A stretch of 64,000 nucleotides of DNA from a virus: IMG/VR virus record IMGVR_UViG_3300025093_000015, positions 1 to 64,000 of that record, one strand, 5' to 3'. This document shows, piece by piece, positions 39,494-47,695 of this stretch. Each line of letters starts with the position of its first letter. Position 1 is the stretch's first letter. The translations under genes were made by a program, and so were the position numbers. The notes beneath the pieces are model-generated. The model worked only from the letters and a program-made list of their open reading frames with translations. It made no database searches and had not been told where the DNA came from.

Positions 39494-39814
39494 ATGGACA
39501 ATTATGACTCATTTGATGACATGGATGGAATGGATGGTCTAACACTCTCACAAAGGATGCATGTAGAGGAATTGATAATAGATGCAGCGTTTAGAAACTC
39601 ATTTAAGATTATAACTGGTAATAAGACTTTAGAGGATTTACTTGATAAGAAGTCTGATGATCCAAACGCAATGCACGCAATATGTGCGCATGAGCCTGGT
39701 GAAGAGCCAAGCATAGATACACTAGAAAATATGATGGCGTATTTTGTAGAAACTGAGGAATATGAAAAATGCGCTAAAATAAGGGATATAATAAATGTAC
39801 GTATACAAGGCTAA
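39494..39814 (+). CDS. UVR-motif-like protein, unknown
   Basis: 106 residues. Acidic N-terminus (MDNYDSFDDMDGMDGLTLSQ) and a C-terminal helix 'METEEYEKCAKIRDII'-type segment resembling the UVR motif of UvrB/UvrC (…E.Y..A..lRD.I). UVR motifs mediate partner binding in nucleotide excision repair. Only this short signal supports the link. Overlaps the SNase gene by 20 bases. Confidence 0.45.
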   Translation: MDNYDSFDDMDGMDGLTLSQRMHVEELIIDAAFRNSFKIITGNKTLEDLLDKKSDDPNAMHAICAHEPGEEPSIDTLENMMAYFVETEEYEKCAKIRDIINVRIQG

Positions 39815-40160
39815 ACTTGATAGAGTAGTTGATGGTGACACAGTAGATGCTATCATTGACTTGGGGTTTGATATAACAGTTCACAAAAGAATCCGCTTGA
39901 TAGGAATTAATACTCCTGAGTCAAGAACTCGTGATCTAGAAGAAAAGAAACGTGGACTAGCAGCAAAACAGGCATTGATTGACTTGCTGACAAAAGATAA
40001 TGAGGAAGAATACTTCATTGTTGAAAGTGAAAAGGTAGGAAAATATGGACGTGTACTTGGTAAATTACATGCATTGATAGAAAACAAGGAATGTTGTTTG
40101 AATGAAAAACTAATAGAAATGGGTCATGCCGTGGAATATCATGGCGGTAAAAGAAAATAA
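39795..40160 (+). CDS. Staphylococcal nuclease-like (SNase) nuclease
   Basis: 121 residues. YKAKLDRVVDGDTVDAIIDL then KRIRLIGINTPESRTRDLEE and KAIDL..EK.GKYGRVLGKLHA follow the SNase fold: conserved D-G-D-T loop (metal and active site), R-L-I-G-I-x-T-P-E (catalytic Arg and Glu region) and KYGRVLG (second Arg). Should be a metal-dependent nuclease of the thermonuclease family, possibly for degrading host DNA. Lacks a signal peptide. Confidence 0.85.
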   Translation: MYVYKAKLDRVVDGDTVDAIIDLGFDITVHKRIRLIGINTPESRTRDLEEKKRGLAAKQALIDLLTKDNEEEYFIVESEKVGKYGRVLGKLHALIENKECCLNEKLIEMGHAVEYHGGKRK

Positions 40161-40161
40161 A

Positions 40162-40326
40162 ATGGCAAAGAAGAAAAAGAAAAAAGCTAAAAGAGACGCT
40201 TGTTACCATAAGGTAAGATCAAGATATAGTGTATGGCCATCAGCTTATGCATCTGGGGCACTAGTAAGATGTAGAAAGGTAGGGGCTGCTAACTGGGGCA
40301 ACAAGTCTAAAAAGAAAAAGAAATAA
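40162..40326 (+). CDS. Small Lys/Arg-rich Cys-containing protein
   Basis: 54 residues from ATG at 40162 (an upstream start at 40126 lies in the previous gene's codons). MAKKKKKKAKRDACYHKVRS, RYSVWPSAYASGALVRCRKV then GAANWGNKSKKKKK. The pattern 'C..KVk.rY.VWPSAYASGALVkCRK.GA.NWG' recurs in marine phages. Highly basic, so probably DNA- or capsid-bound. Role unknown. Confidence 0.7.
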   Translation: MAKKKKKKAKRDACYHKVRSRYSVWPSAYASGALVRCRKVGAANWGNKSKKKKK

Positions 40327-40541
40327 TGGCTAAAGAAAGCTTACATAAATGGTTTAGTAGAAACAAAGGTAAAGGTTGGATAGACTGCAAGACTGGTAAA
40401 CCTTGTGGAAGAAAGTCAGCAAAAGGCGGATCTAAAAGACCGTATCCTGCTTGTAGACCAACTAAAGCACAATGTACATCTGCAGCTAAAAAGAAAACTA
40501 GTTCAAAAAGAATTAGTTGGAAAAAAAGAAAAAAGAAATAG
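40326..40541 (+). CDS. Small basic protein, DUF5872-like
   Basis: 71 residues. WFSRNKGKGWIDCKTGKPCG, then KSAKGGSKRPYPACRPTKAQ and a Lys/Arg end (KKKTSSKRISWKKRKKK). The GW.DC.tg..CGR...........YPaCRPt.A.C pattern matches DUF5872-type phage proteins. Overlaps the previous stop by one base (TAATG). Confidence 0.7.
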   Translation: MAKESLHKWFSRNKGKGWIDCKTGKPCGRKSAKGGSKRPYPACRPTKAQCTSAAKKKTSSKRISWKKRKKK

Positions 40542-40543
40542 TT

Positions 40544-40807
40544 ATGGCAAGCAAAAAGAAAGGAGCTATGAAAGGATGCTCCATAAAGAATGGATGTAAA
40601 AGTAAATCTGGTGGTCTTACTGCTAAGGGGCGTAGGATGATCAATAGAAAGACTGGATCTAAACTTAAAGCTCCACAACCAGGAGGGGGTCCACGTAAAA
40701 GATCTTTTTGTGCTAGAAACTTAGGCCAGATTAAAAAATTTAATATTGATTGCAGAAAGACTCCTAAGAAAAGAGCTTGTCTTGCAAGAAAAAAATGGAA
40801 GTGCTAA
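40544..40807 (+). CDS. Small basic protein, DUF6321-like
   Basis: 87 residues from ATG at 40544. MKGCSIKNGCKSKSGGLTAK, GRRMINRKTGSKLKAPQPGG, GPRKRSFCARNLGQIK, then DCRKTPKKRACLARKKWKC. The 'GLTAKGR...N..TGS.LKaPqP..gpRK.SFCAR..G......D....KTPkKRA..RWKC' type is widespread in phages of marine bacteria and viruses of algae. Basic and Cys-rich. Role unknown. Confidence 0.75.
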   Translation: MASKKKGAMKGCSIKNGCKSKSGGLTAKGRRMINRKTGSKLKAPQPGGGPRKRSFCARNLGQIKKFNIDCRKTPKKRACLARKKWKC

Positions 40808-40808
40808 T

Positions 40809-41024
40809 ATGTGGAAATTATTTAAAGATGAAAATGACATCAATGAAAAAGCTGTAGTAGGCTTTGCTTCATTTATACTAATGGTAATATTTGCTATATG
40901 TGATCTTATTACCGGATGGTGTGGAATGGAGCTTGTAATAAATGAAGTTATATACAACTCATTTGTTATTGTAACTCTTGGGAGCTTTGGTATAAGCTCA
41001 TTTGAGAAAATTAAAGGTAAATAA
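40809..41024 (+). CDS. Two-helix membrane protein, holin-like
   Basis: 71 residues from ATG at 40809. Segments VVGFASFILMVIFAICDLIT and VIYNSFVIVTLGSFGISSFE surround a short loop, ending KIKGK. The plan resembles small phage membrane proteins with 'G..S..R....' N-termini near lysis genes. A holin role is possible, but the genome has other candidates at 2356, 9625 and 37837. Confidence 0.55.
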   Translation: MWKLFKDENDINEKAVVGFASFILMVIFAICDLITGWCGMELVINEVIYNSFVIVTLGSFGISSFEKIKGK

Positions 41025-41031
41025 ATCATCT

Positions 41032-41691
41032 ATGACAAATAAAGAAAAGACTCCTCCAAAAGGGAGTATTAGGTTTTCATTAAGCCTTTCACCAGAACAA
41101 AAAAAGGCTAAGACAGAAATTTTAAAACATCCTTATAACTTTGTAGTAGGAAATGCTGGAAGTGGTAAGACATTACTTGCTGTCCAGATAGCACTTGATC
41201 TTTTATTCAAAAGGCAAGTAAATAAAATTATAATAACAAGACCTACAGTATCTACAGAAGATAATGGATTTCTACCAGGATCAGAGCATGAAAAGATGGA
41301 ACCTTGGTTAGTTCCTATTAGATCTAACATGCGTAAGGTATATAACAAACCTTTAATCTTGCAGAAACTTGAAAAGGAAGAAAAAATAGAATTGGTATCA
41401 CTTGCACACTTTAGAGGACGTACTTTTGATGACTCAGTAGTAATAGTAGATGAATACCAAAATTTAACAAAATCACAACTAGCAATGTGTATTGGAAGAT
41501 TAGGTAAAGAATCTAAGATGATTTTTTGTGGTGATTCATATCAAATAGATTTAAAAGACAAACAACACTCAGCTTTTCATGATATGTCTAAACTTATTCC
41601 ATCTCAATATGTTTTTAAAACAACATTAAAAGATTCTCATAGACATCAAGCAATAAATGAACTATTAGAGATGTTAAACGGGTATCATTAA
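41032..41691 (+). CDS. phoH: PhoH-like ATPase
   Basis: 219 residues from ATG at 41032. Walker A FVVGNAGSGKTLLAVQIAL, then KIIITRPTVSTEDNGFLPGS, HFRGRTFDDSVVIVDEYQNL (Walker B) and MIFCGDSYQIDLKD. The order matches PhoH, an ATPase common in marine phages and linked to phosphate stress in hosts; its biochemical role is uncertain, with RNA helicase/ribonuclease ideas. Stop is followed by an A/T-rich gap with a host-type -7 box. Confidence 0.9.
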   Translation: MTNKEKTPPKGSIRFSLSLSPEQKKAKTEILKHPYNFVVGNAGSGKTLLAVQIALDLLFKRQVNKIIITRPTVSTEDNGFLPGSEHEKMEPWLVPIRSNMRKVYNKPLILQKLEKEEKIELVSLAHFRGRTFDDSVVIVDEYQNLTKSQLAMCIGRLGKESKMIFCGDSYQIDLKDKQHSAFHDMSKLIPSQYVFKTTLKDSHRHQAINELLEMLNGYH

Positions 41692-41730
41692 AAAAAATGC
41701 TTTAAACTTTTTTTATTTAAACTTTTTATA

Positions 41731-41738
41731 TATATTTG
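41731..41738 (+). promoter_or_regulatory. Putative host-type promoter -7 box (TATATTTG)
   Basis: TATATTTG lies 28 bases before the ATG at 41767, in a T-rich stretch; no clear -33 TTTG is seen. Fits the Bacteroidota TAnnTTTG box. It may start a unit covering 41767-50461. Confidence 0.45.
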
Positions 41739-41766
41739 CCATTATTAATTAAAAATTAAAATTGCT

Positions 41767-42102
41767 ATGGCAACAAAAACAAAAGTGAAGGATATTGATC
41801 CTAAAACAGCATCTAAAAAAGAAATGGATGCAAAAAGAAAGGAAGTTACACAATTTTACAAAGATAACATTCCCCATTTAGAAACTCAATTAAAGTATGA
41901 AGAATTACTTAGAGATATTGAGAAAACACGTGCTGAAAGACTACAAGCTCAAATGTTTATTGCACAAACAATGGCTACTCCAACTGAAGAAGAAGGAGAA
42001 GATTCAAATGAAATGAGAGCAGAATTTAATGCAAATGCTGATGGTGCAGAAGCAGCAAGGCAAATTAAAAGAACTTTAAAACGTGAAGCAAATGGTGTAT
42101 AG
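41767..42102 (+). CDS. Helical charged protein, unknown (111 aa)
   Basis: 111 residues. KVKDIDPKTASKKEMDAKRK then a long helix (IPHLETQLKYEELLRDIEKT, RAERLQAQMFIAQTM) and an acidic C-terminal part. Coiled-coil like. Position just ahead of lysis and virion genes suggests a chaperone or assembly factor, unproven. Confidence 0.5.
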   Translation: MATKTKVKDIDPKTASKKEMDAKRKEVTQFYKDNIPHLETQLKYEELLRDIEKTRAERLQAQMFIAQTMATPTEEEGEDSNEMRAEFNANADGAEAARQIKRTLKREANGV

Positions 42103-42712
42103 TGTTGATCATATAAGACGTGCTTTAGAACGTAAAAATTATAAGTTTTTTGAAAACGGTGACTATAATGTCAATATAGTAGGAGTAAGAAACTCCCTAA
42201 CTAAGGATAAGGTAACAAATGCTTTTGATGATCTTATGACTTTATGTTATAAGATTGATGGTGAATGGCAGTATCATGAATTTGATTGTACTACTGATCC
42301 TGGAACTCATTATATGAATAGTCCTATAGTAGAAAGTAAAGGTACAGCAATACTAAAACCAGGACAATACAGAGGTTCTCACAAGATTAGAAAGCATCAA
42401 GGTAGATATGAAGCTTTAGGTCAGTGTAGACCAGTAACAGTGTATAGAGACAATAATAGAGATGATGTATATAATTTAAATACTGAAAATACAGATACAG
42501 GTTTATTTGGTATTAATATACACAGAGCAACTAAGTATGCAGGTAAAAAATCTAGTCAAGTAGATAAATGGTCTGCAGGTTGTCAAGTTATTGCAGCTAA
42601 TGATGATTGGACTAAATTTATGAAGATCATGAGAAAAGCTAGAGATACATGGAGTAATAGTTTTACATATACACTTATTGAAAGTGAAGATATACCAACA
42701 ACATGGCTCTAG
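42092..42712 (+). CDS. L,D-transpeptidase-like cell-wall enzyme
   Basis: 206 residues from ATG at 42092 (a GTG nine bases upstream overlaps the previous gene). Core: YHEFDCTTDPGTHYMNSP, GQYRGSHKIRKHQGRYEALG, then GLFGINIHRATKYAGKK and QVDKWSAGCQVIA, giving His-x15-Ser-x-Gly-Cys of YkuD/L,D-transpeptidase enzymes. In phages such domains cut or remodel peptidoglycan, so this is the best endolysin candidate. No signal peptide, so a holin is needed. Confidence 0.75.
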   Translation: MVYSVDHIRRALERKNYKFFENGDYNVNIVGVRNSLTKDKVTNAFDDLMTLCYKIDGEWQYHEFDCTTDPGTHYMNSPIVESKGTAILKPGQYRGSHKIRKHQGRYEALGQCRPVTVYRDNNRDDVYNLNTENTDTGLFGINIHRATKYAGKKSSQVDKWSAGCQVIAANDDWTKFMKIMRKARDTWSNSFTYTLIESEDIPTTWL

Positions 42713-43074
42713 TAAATAAAGTAGATAAAAGGGCAAAAGTAAGTATTGATGAAGCTATAAAGTTTCAAATACTTACTTATTGCTTTTTTAATGATATACA
42801 AATTAGTTTATCAGATCTAAATTGTTTACACTTATTAGCTATGTCAGGTAATATTGAAATGACTAAATTTTGTAATATGGTTTCAGAAGGTGGTGTATTT
42901 AAAAGTGCACAGTCTTGTAGAAATGCTATAACAAAAGCAGAAAAAAAAGGTCTGATTGTTAAGAATGGTAATAATAAAAAAACAATAACTATTAATCCAG
43001 CTATGAATATACAGATTGAGGGTCCATTGTTTTTAGAATATAAGATATTAGGTGTTGAATCCGAAGAACTATAA
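42703..43074 (+). CDS. Winged-helix-like protein, unknown
   Basis: 123 residues. KFQILTYCFFNDIQISLSDL, LNCLHLLAMSGNIEMTKFC, VFKSAQSCRNAITKAEKKGL then IVKNGNNKKTITINPAMNIQ, a helix-helix-wing plan consistent with DNA binding. Overlaps the previous stop and the start of the HU gene (23 bases). Not a recognised family. Confidence 0.5.
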   Translation: MALVNKVDKRAKVSIDEAIKFQILTYCFFNDIQISLSDLNCLHLLAMSGNIEMTKFCNMVSEGGVFKSAQSCRNAITKAEKKGLIVKNGNNKKTITINPAMNIQIEGPLFLEYKILGVESEEL

Positions 43075-43414
43075 AAAATTTTATGATGATATTGCTGAAG
43101 AAGCAGAAGTACATAAAGATTTAGTTAAAGATTTTATTTATTTCTTTTATGCTAAAGTTAGAAAAGAATTATCTGAACTTAATCATCCAAAAATACATTT
43201 GCCTAACTTAGGAACTTTTTCTATAAGAGTTGGTAAACTAAAAAAACATATAAAGAAAAACAAAGACATTTTAGGTAATCTACAAAAAATGACTTTTGAA
43301 GGATATGACAAGTCTGTACCTGTAAAAGAAAAATTACAAAAGATGGAAGACTTGTTAGAAGTAATAGAAGAAAACATAAAAAATAAAAAAAAGTTTAAAA
43401 ATGAGAATAAATAA
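43052..43414 (+). CDS. HU/IHF-family DNA-bending protein
   Basis: 120 residues from GTG at 43052 (TTG at 43055 is next; no in-frame ATG near). KNYKKFYDDIAEEAEVHKDL then VKDFIYFFYAKVRKELSELN, HPKIHLPNLGTFSIRVGKLK and a Lys-rich C-terminus. The 'i..P.LG.F.ir' segment and DNA-contacting arm fit HU/IHF. IHF-like subunits are typical of crAss-like phages. It may bend DNA at packaging or origin sites. Confidence 0.75.
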   Translation: MLNPKNYKKFYDDIAEEAEVHKDLVKDFIYFFYAKVRKELSELNHPKIHLPNLGTFSIRVGKLKKHIKKNKDILGNLQKMTFEGYDKSVPVKEKLQKMEDLLEVIEENIKNKKKFKNENK

Positions 43415-43823
43415 ATTATTAGGTGCCCTAGGTAATTTAGATAAAATTGCTGAAGGTATTAAAAATAAAATTTTTAAAAGAGATGATGTAGAAGCTATTG
43501 CTAAAATGAGATGGTTAGAATGTTCTGTTTGTCCGTTTTTGGATAAAGAAGGTTCTAGTTGTGCTGTTAATGGTACACAACCATGTTGTTCAGATTGCGG
43601 TTGTAGTATTGCACTTAAAATAAGAGCAATGTCAGCTGATTGTCCAAAAGGAAGATGGAAAGCTATTATGCCAGAAGAAATGGAAAATGAATTAAAAAAA
43701 CAGATTTATTTAAACATGGAAGAAACTGATAAGCATAGAGCAGATATAAAAAGAAGAGCTGAAGAACAAAATAAAAAAATAAGAGATAAACATAAAAACA
43801 ATAAAGATGCCAGTAATATTTAG
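43401..43823 (+). CDS. Cys-rich zinc-binding-like protein
   Basis: 140 residues. WLECSVCPFLDKEGSSCAVN, PCCSDCGCSIALKIRAMSAD then CPKGRWKAI, eight Cys arranged CxxC...C...CCxxCxC...C like a small zinc cluster seen in phage proteins of unknown role (DUF6171-like). C-terminal coiled coil with NKKIRDKHKNNKD. Overlaps the HU stop by 14 bases. Confidence 0.6.
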   Translation: MRINKLLGALGNLDKIAEGIKNKIFKRDDVEAIAKMRWLECSVCPFLDKEGSSCAVNGTQPCCSDCGCSIALKIRAMSADCPKGRWKAIMPEEMENELKKQIYLNMEETDKHRADIKRRAEEQNKKIRDKHKNNKDASNI

Positions 43824-44640
43824 AGAAAAAGGTCATGTGTATGAAAGCCTTGATGAGCAATTAGAAAAAGATCAAATTAAATGGACTAGTGTAACTAGTT
43901 TTATTGGCTTGTTTAAACCTAAATTTGATGCTAAATCTCAAGCTGTAAAATCAAGTAAGAATAAAAGATCTAAATGGTACGGAATGACACCAAAAGAAAT
44001 TACTGATGCTTGGAATAATGAAACTACAAGAGCAATAGAATTAGGTAATTGGTATCATAATCAAAGAGAAGAAAATTTATGTGAGTTTAATACTATTGAA
44101 AGAGATGGTGTTGAAGTACCTATTATAAGACCTATAACAGATGATAATGGTATTAAGATAGCTCCAGATCAAAAAATAAAAGATGGTGTATATCCTGAAC
44201 ATTTTGTATATCTTAAATCATTAGGTTTATGTGGACAAGCTGATTTAGTTACTATTGTAAATGGAAAAATAAATATATTAGATTATAAGACTAATAAGGA
44301 AATCAAAGAAAAAGGATTTACAAATTGGGAAGGTATAACATCAAAGTTATATAATCCTGTCTCACATTTGGATGATTGTAATTTAAACCATTACAATTTA
44401 CAACTTAGCTTATATGCATATATAATTAAAAAACATAATCCTAAATTAAAAATAGGTAAATTACAAATACAACATGTATCATTTGAAAAAGAAGGTGAGA
44501 ATGAGCATGGTTATCCTATCACTAAGTATAATGATCAGGGTGAACCAATTATTAAAGAAATTAAAATGTATGAACTACCATATTTAAAAGATGAGATTAA
44601 TAGTCTTGTAATGTGGTTAAAAGATAATCCACAATGCTAG
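43807..44640 (+). CDS. PD-(D/E)XK nuclease (second copy type)
   Basis: 277 residues. VTSFIGLFKPKFDAKSQAVK, NEITTRAIELGNWYHNQREE-like helix with the glutamate, then LCGQADLVTIVNGKINILDY and KTNKEIKEK, giving the core G-x-x-D...(I-x-D-Y-K-T), and NLQLSLYAYII with the conserved Gln. It is a second PDDEXK enzyme unlike the one at 18288, located just before the packaging genes, so perhaps for DNA-end processing or head filling. Confidence 0.85.
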   Translation: MPVIFREKGHVYESLDEQLEKDQIKWTSVTSFIGLFKPKFDAKSQAVKSSKNKRSKWYGMTPKEITDAWNNETTRAIELGNWYHNQREENLCEFNTIERDGVEVPIIRPITDDNGIKIAPDQKIKDGVYPEHFVYLKSLGLCGQADLVTIVNGKINILDYKTNKEIKEKGFTNWEGITSKLYNPVSHLDDCNLNHYNLQLSLYAYIIKKHNPKLKIGKLQIQHVSFEKEGENEHGYPITKYNDQGEPIIKEIKMYELPYLKDEINSLVMWLKDNPQC

Positions 44641-45152
44641 TAAAACTATTTGACGTACAAAATGGTAAAGTAATACCATCAGAACATTGCTATTCTATTA
44701 AATCACTTAAAGGTATTATGGATAAGTATCCTGATACATATATGGAAATATATTTATTTGTATTTTATATGACATGTCCAGATCCTGATATGAATCCATT
44801 TTTTAATATGCCTGAGCATGAAAAAGAAGATTTAATTATAGAAGAGGTAGGTTTAGAAGAATCACCAGAAGATGAAACAATCAGAAATGCTATAAGATTA
44901 TGTGAAGATCTTTATCATACACCTACGTATAGAGCATATAAAGGTATAAAGACAATGTTAGATAGATTAGCAAGATATATGGAAACCACATCCATAGAAC
45001 ATGGTAGAGATGGTAATTTAACATCATTAGTAAATACTGCAGCTAAGTTTGAACAAATAAGACAATCATTCAAAGGTGCATATAATGATATGAAAGATGA
45101 ACAAAAAAGTCAAGTGCGTGGTGGACAAGGCTTGGCTTATGATCAAATGTAA
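44634..45152 (+). CDS. Candidate terminase small subunit
   Basis: 172 residues, helical: HCYSIKSLKGIMDKYPDTYM, EIYLFVFYMTCPDPDMNPFF and YKGIKTMLDRLARYMETTSI, ending with an acidic/Gly-rich tail. No HTH is plain. Placed ahead of the GroES and terminase genes, where crAss-like phages have a TerS-like protein. Overlaps the nuclease stop by seven bases. Position-based assignment. Confidence 0.4.
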   Translation: MLVKLFDVQNGKVIPSEHCYSIKSLKGIMDKYPDTYMEIYLFVFYMTCPDPDMNPFFNMPEHEKEDLIIEEVGLEESPEDETIRNAIRLCEDLYHTPTYRAYKGIKTMLDRLARYMETTSIEHGRDGNLTSLVNTAAKFEQIRQSFKGAYNDMKDEQKSQVRGGQGLAYDQM

Positions 45153-45169
45153 ATTAAAACTAAAATAAA

Positions 45170-45442
45170 ATGAGTAAAATTAGACCAGTAGGAGATAGAC
45201 TCCTAATTAAACAACACAAATCAGAAGAAACTTATGGTAATACAGGAATATATATTCCAGAATCTTCACAAGAAAAACAAGATAAAGGTACAGTTGTTTC
45301 TGTAGGAGAAGATGTAGAAGGTATACATGAAGGTGAAGTTGTATTATTCAATCAGTTTATTCAACCGGTAAAAGTAAACCACATGGATGAAGATCATATC
45401 TTGTTAAGACAACAAGATATATGGGCAATACAAGATGTATAA
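45170..45442 (+). CDS. groES: Co-chaperonin GroES
   Basis: 90 residues. IRPVGDRLLIKQHKSEETYG, IYIPESSQEKQDKGTVVSVG then GEVVLFNQFIQPVKVNHMDE and ILLRQQDIWAIQDV give the GroES plan (P..DR.lik, mobile loop, G.V..vG). The mobile loop that contacts GroEL is T-Y-G-N-T-G-I-Y-I. Phages such as T4 and RB49 code their own co-chaperonins to fold capsid proteins with host GroEL. It overlaps the terminase start by eight bases. Confidence 0.9.
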   Translation: MSKIRPVGDRLLIKQHKSEETYGNTGIYIPESSQEKQDKGTVVSVGEDVEGIHEGEVVLFNQFIQPVKVNHMDEDHILLRQQDIWAIQDV

Positions 45443-47627
45443 AATTGTACCTACATACAAAGATGGTAAATGGACTACAACTGATTTTAAATCAAGAGAA
45501 GACTTTACTAAATATATTTTAACTTTATTTAAAGAGCCAGGGCAGTATCAATTTGATGAGACTGCTCTGCTTTTTAATAATGAAGCTACTATATTTAACA
45601 AGAATGGTTTTTACTGTGATAAACCATTTAGATCAAAAGATTATATAAAATATTGGGAAGATCAAAAACATAAATGCAGAGAGGGTGTTCTATACCATGG
45701 TAAGAAGAATATATTTTATTTAACTAGAGATTATTACATGTGGTTAAACTTCTTACCAATCTTTGATAAAGAAGAAAAGAAGTATGGTTTTGCAAAAGTT
45801 AGAGATGCACAATATCATATGGCCTTATATGAACTACTTGCAGAATTACATTATAAGCATGCTGCTATCTTAAAGAAAAGACAGATAGCTTCATCATATT
45901 TTCATATGGCAAAACTTTTAAATCAGTTCTGGTTTGAAGAAGGGTCTATATGTAAAATGGGTGCTTCATTAAAAGATTATATTAATGATAAAGGTTCTTG
46001 GAAGTTTTTAGATGAATATAAAACATTCCTTAATGAACATACAGCTTGGTATAGACCATGTACACCTGAGAAGGTATTGCTATGGGAACAGAAGATAGAA
46101 GTAAGAATAAATAATAGAAAAACTAACAAAGGACTTATGTCTAAAATACAAGGTGCATCTTTTGAAAAAAATGCAACAACAGGTGTAGGTGGACCTTGTA
46201 CTTACTTCTTTCATGAAGAGGCTGGTATTGCTCCAAAGATGGATCAAACTTATGAGTATATCAGACCAGCCATGTCATCTGGTATGATTACTACCGGTAT
46301 GTTTATAGCTGCAGGATCTGTGGGTGATCTTGATCAGTGTAATCCTCTAAAGGAAATGATACTTAATCCACAATCAAATGATATATACGCTGTAGAAACA
46401 GATCTAATGGATGATAAAGGTGGTTTTGGTATTGCAGGTCTATTTATACCAGAACAGTGGTCTATGCCCCCTTATATTGATAAATACGGTAACTCACAAA
46501 TAAAAGAAGCTTTGCAAGCTATTAAAGATGAAAGAGGTCAATGGGAAAAAGATTTAGCACCAGAACAATATCAATTACGTATATCACAGAAACCTATTAA
46601 TATTGCAGAAGCTTTTGCTTATAGACAAGCATCTATATTTCCACAAGGTATTATTGCTAAACAATTAAAGAAGATTGAAGATAAAGAATATTCTTATGAG
46701 TTTATACAACTAGAACGTGATCAAAAAGGTATAACAGCAAAAAGAACTAAAAAATTACCTATATCTACTTTTCCTGTAAAGAAAAAGATGGAAGATAAAA
46801 CTGGATCACTTGTAGTATGGGAAAGACCAATTAAGAATCCAGACTTTGGTACATACTATGCATCTATTGACCCTGTATCAGAAGGTAAAACAACTACATC
46901 AGATTCATTGTGTAGTATATTTGTTTATAAAAATCCAGTAGAGGTTACAAGAGAAACACCAGATGGATCTGAAACATTTATAGAAAAAGATAAAATAGTA
47001 GCATCATGGTGTGGTAGATATGATGATATAAATAAAACTCATGAGCAATTAGAAATGATTATAGAGTGGTATAAAGCATGGACTATTGTTGAGAACAATA
47101 TATCTTTATTTATACAACATATGATTGCTAAAAGAAAACAAAAATATCTTGTACCTAAACAGCAAGTATTATTTTTAAAAGATCTTGGCTCAAACAGAAC
47201 TGTATATCAAGAGTATGGTTGGAAAAATACAGGAACATTATTTAAAAATCATTTAATATCTTATGCAATAGAATATATTAGAGAAGTGATAGATGAGGAT
47301 TTAGATGATAATGGAGAAGTAATATCACAAACATTTGGTATAGATAGAATACCTGATCCAATGTTGTTAACAGAAATGTCACAATATTATCCTGGATTAA
47401 ACGTGGATAGACTTGTAGCTTTTTCTGCATTAGTTGCATTTGCTAAGGTTCAACAGTCTAATAGAGGCTATTTAAAACGTAAAGAACTGGATAAGTCAGC
47501 AAATAACTTGGATAATTCAAGAAATTTGTATAAATTATCTATGAGCCCTTTTAAGAATTTAGGGAGGGGTAAAAAGAATAATGGAAGTAAAAAATTTAGA
47601 AAGTCACCTTTTAAAAATATAAAATGA
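45435..47627 (+). CDS. Terminase large subunit, crAss-like
   Basis: 730 residues. An ATPase half with AAILKKRQIASSYFHMAKLL (Walker A region, altered) and CTYFFHEEAGIAPKMDQTYE (Walker B with H-E-E), and a C-terminal nuclease half with TYYASIDPVSEGKTTTSDSL (RNase H-like, first Asp of the active site). Motors of this length with an R-x-x-x-[AS]-S Walker A are seen in crAss-like phages. It packages DNA through the portal encoded next. Lys-rich C-terminus (GRGKKNNGSKKFRKSPFKNI). Confidence 0.85.
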   Translation: MYKIVPTYKDGKWTTTDFKSREDFTKYILTLFKEPGQYQFDETALLFNNEATIFNKNGFYCDKPFRSKDYIKYWEDQKHKCREGVLYHGKKNIFYLTRDYYMWLNFLPIFDKEEKKYGFAKVRDAQYHMALYELLAELHYKHAAILKKRQIASSYFHMAKLLNQFWFEEGSICKMGASLKDYINDKGSWKFLDEYKTFLNEHTAWYRPCTPEKVLLWEQKIEVRINNRKTNKGLMSKIQGASFEKNATTGVGGPCTYFFHEEAGIAPKMDQTYEYIRPAMSSGMITTGMFIAAGSVGDLDQCNPLKEMILNPQSNDIYAVETDLMDDKGGFGIAGLFIPEQWSMPPYIDKYGNSQIKEALQAIKDERGQWEKDLAPEQYQLRISQKPINIAEAFAYRQASIFPQGIIAKQLKKIEDKEYSYEFIQLERDQKGITAKRTKKLPISTFPVKKKMEDKTGSLVVWERPIKNPDFGTYYASIDPVSEGKTTTSDSLCSIFVYKNPVEVTRETPDGSETFIEKDKIVASWCGRYDDINKTHEQLEMIIEWYKAWTIVENNISLFIQHMIAKRKQKYLVPKQQVLFLKDLGSNRTVYQEYGWKNTGTLFKNHLISYAIEYIREVIDEDLDDNGEVISQTFGIDRIPDPMLLTEMSQYYPGLNVDRLVAFSALVAFAKVQQSNRGYLKRKELDKSANNLDNSRNLYKLSMSPFKNLGRGKKNNGSKKFRKSPFKNIK

Positions 47628-47692
47628 AAAAGTACTGGACAACTTCTACAACATGTGGTGATATTAGTATCATCTATTATATAAAGAAATAA
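47624..47692 (+). CDS. Possible very small peptide (22 aa)
   Basis: ATG at 47624 overlaps the terminase stop (ATGA) and TAA ends at 47692, four bases before the portal ATG. MKKYWTTSTTCGDISIIYYI then KK. May act as a translational bridge between terminase and portal. No homology evidence. Confidence 0.3.
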   Translation: MKKYWTTSTTCGDISIIYYIKK

Positions 47693-47695
47693 ATA

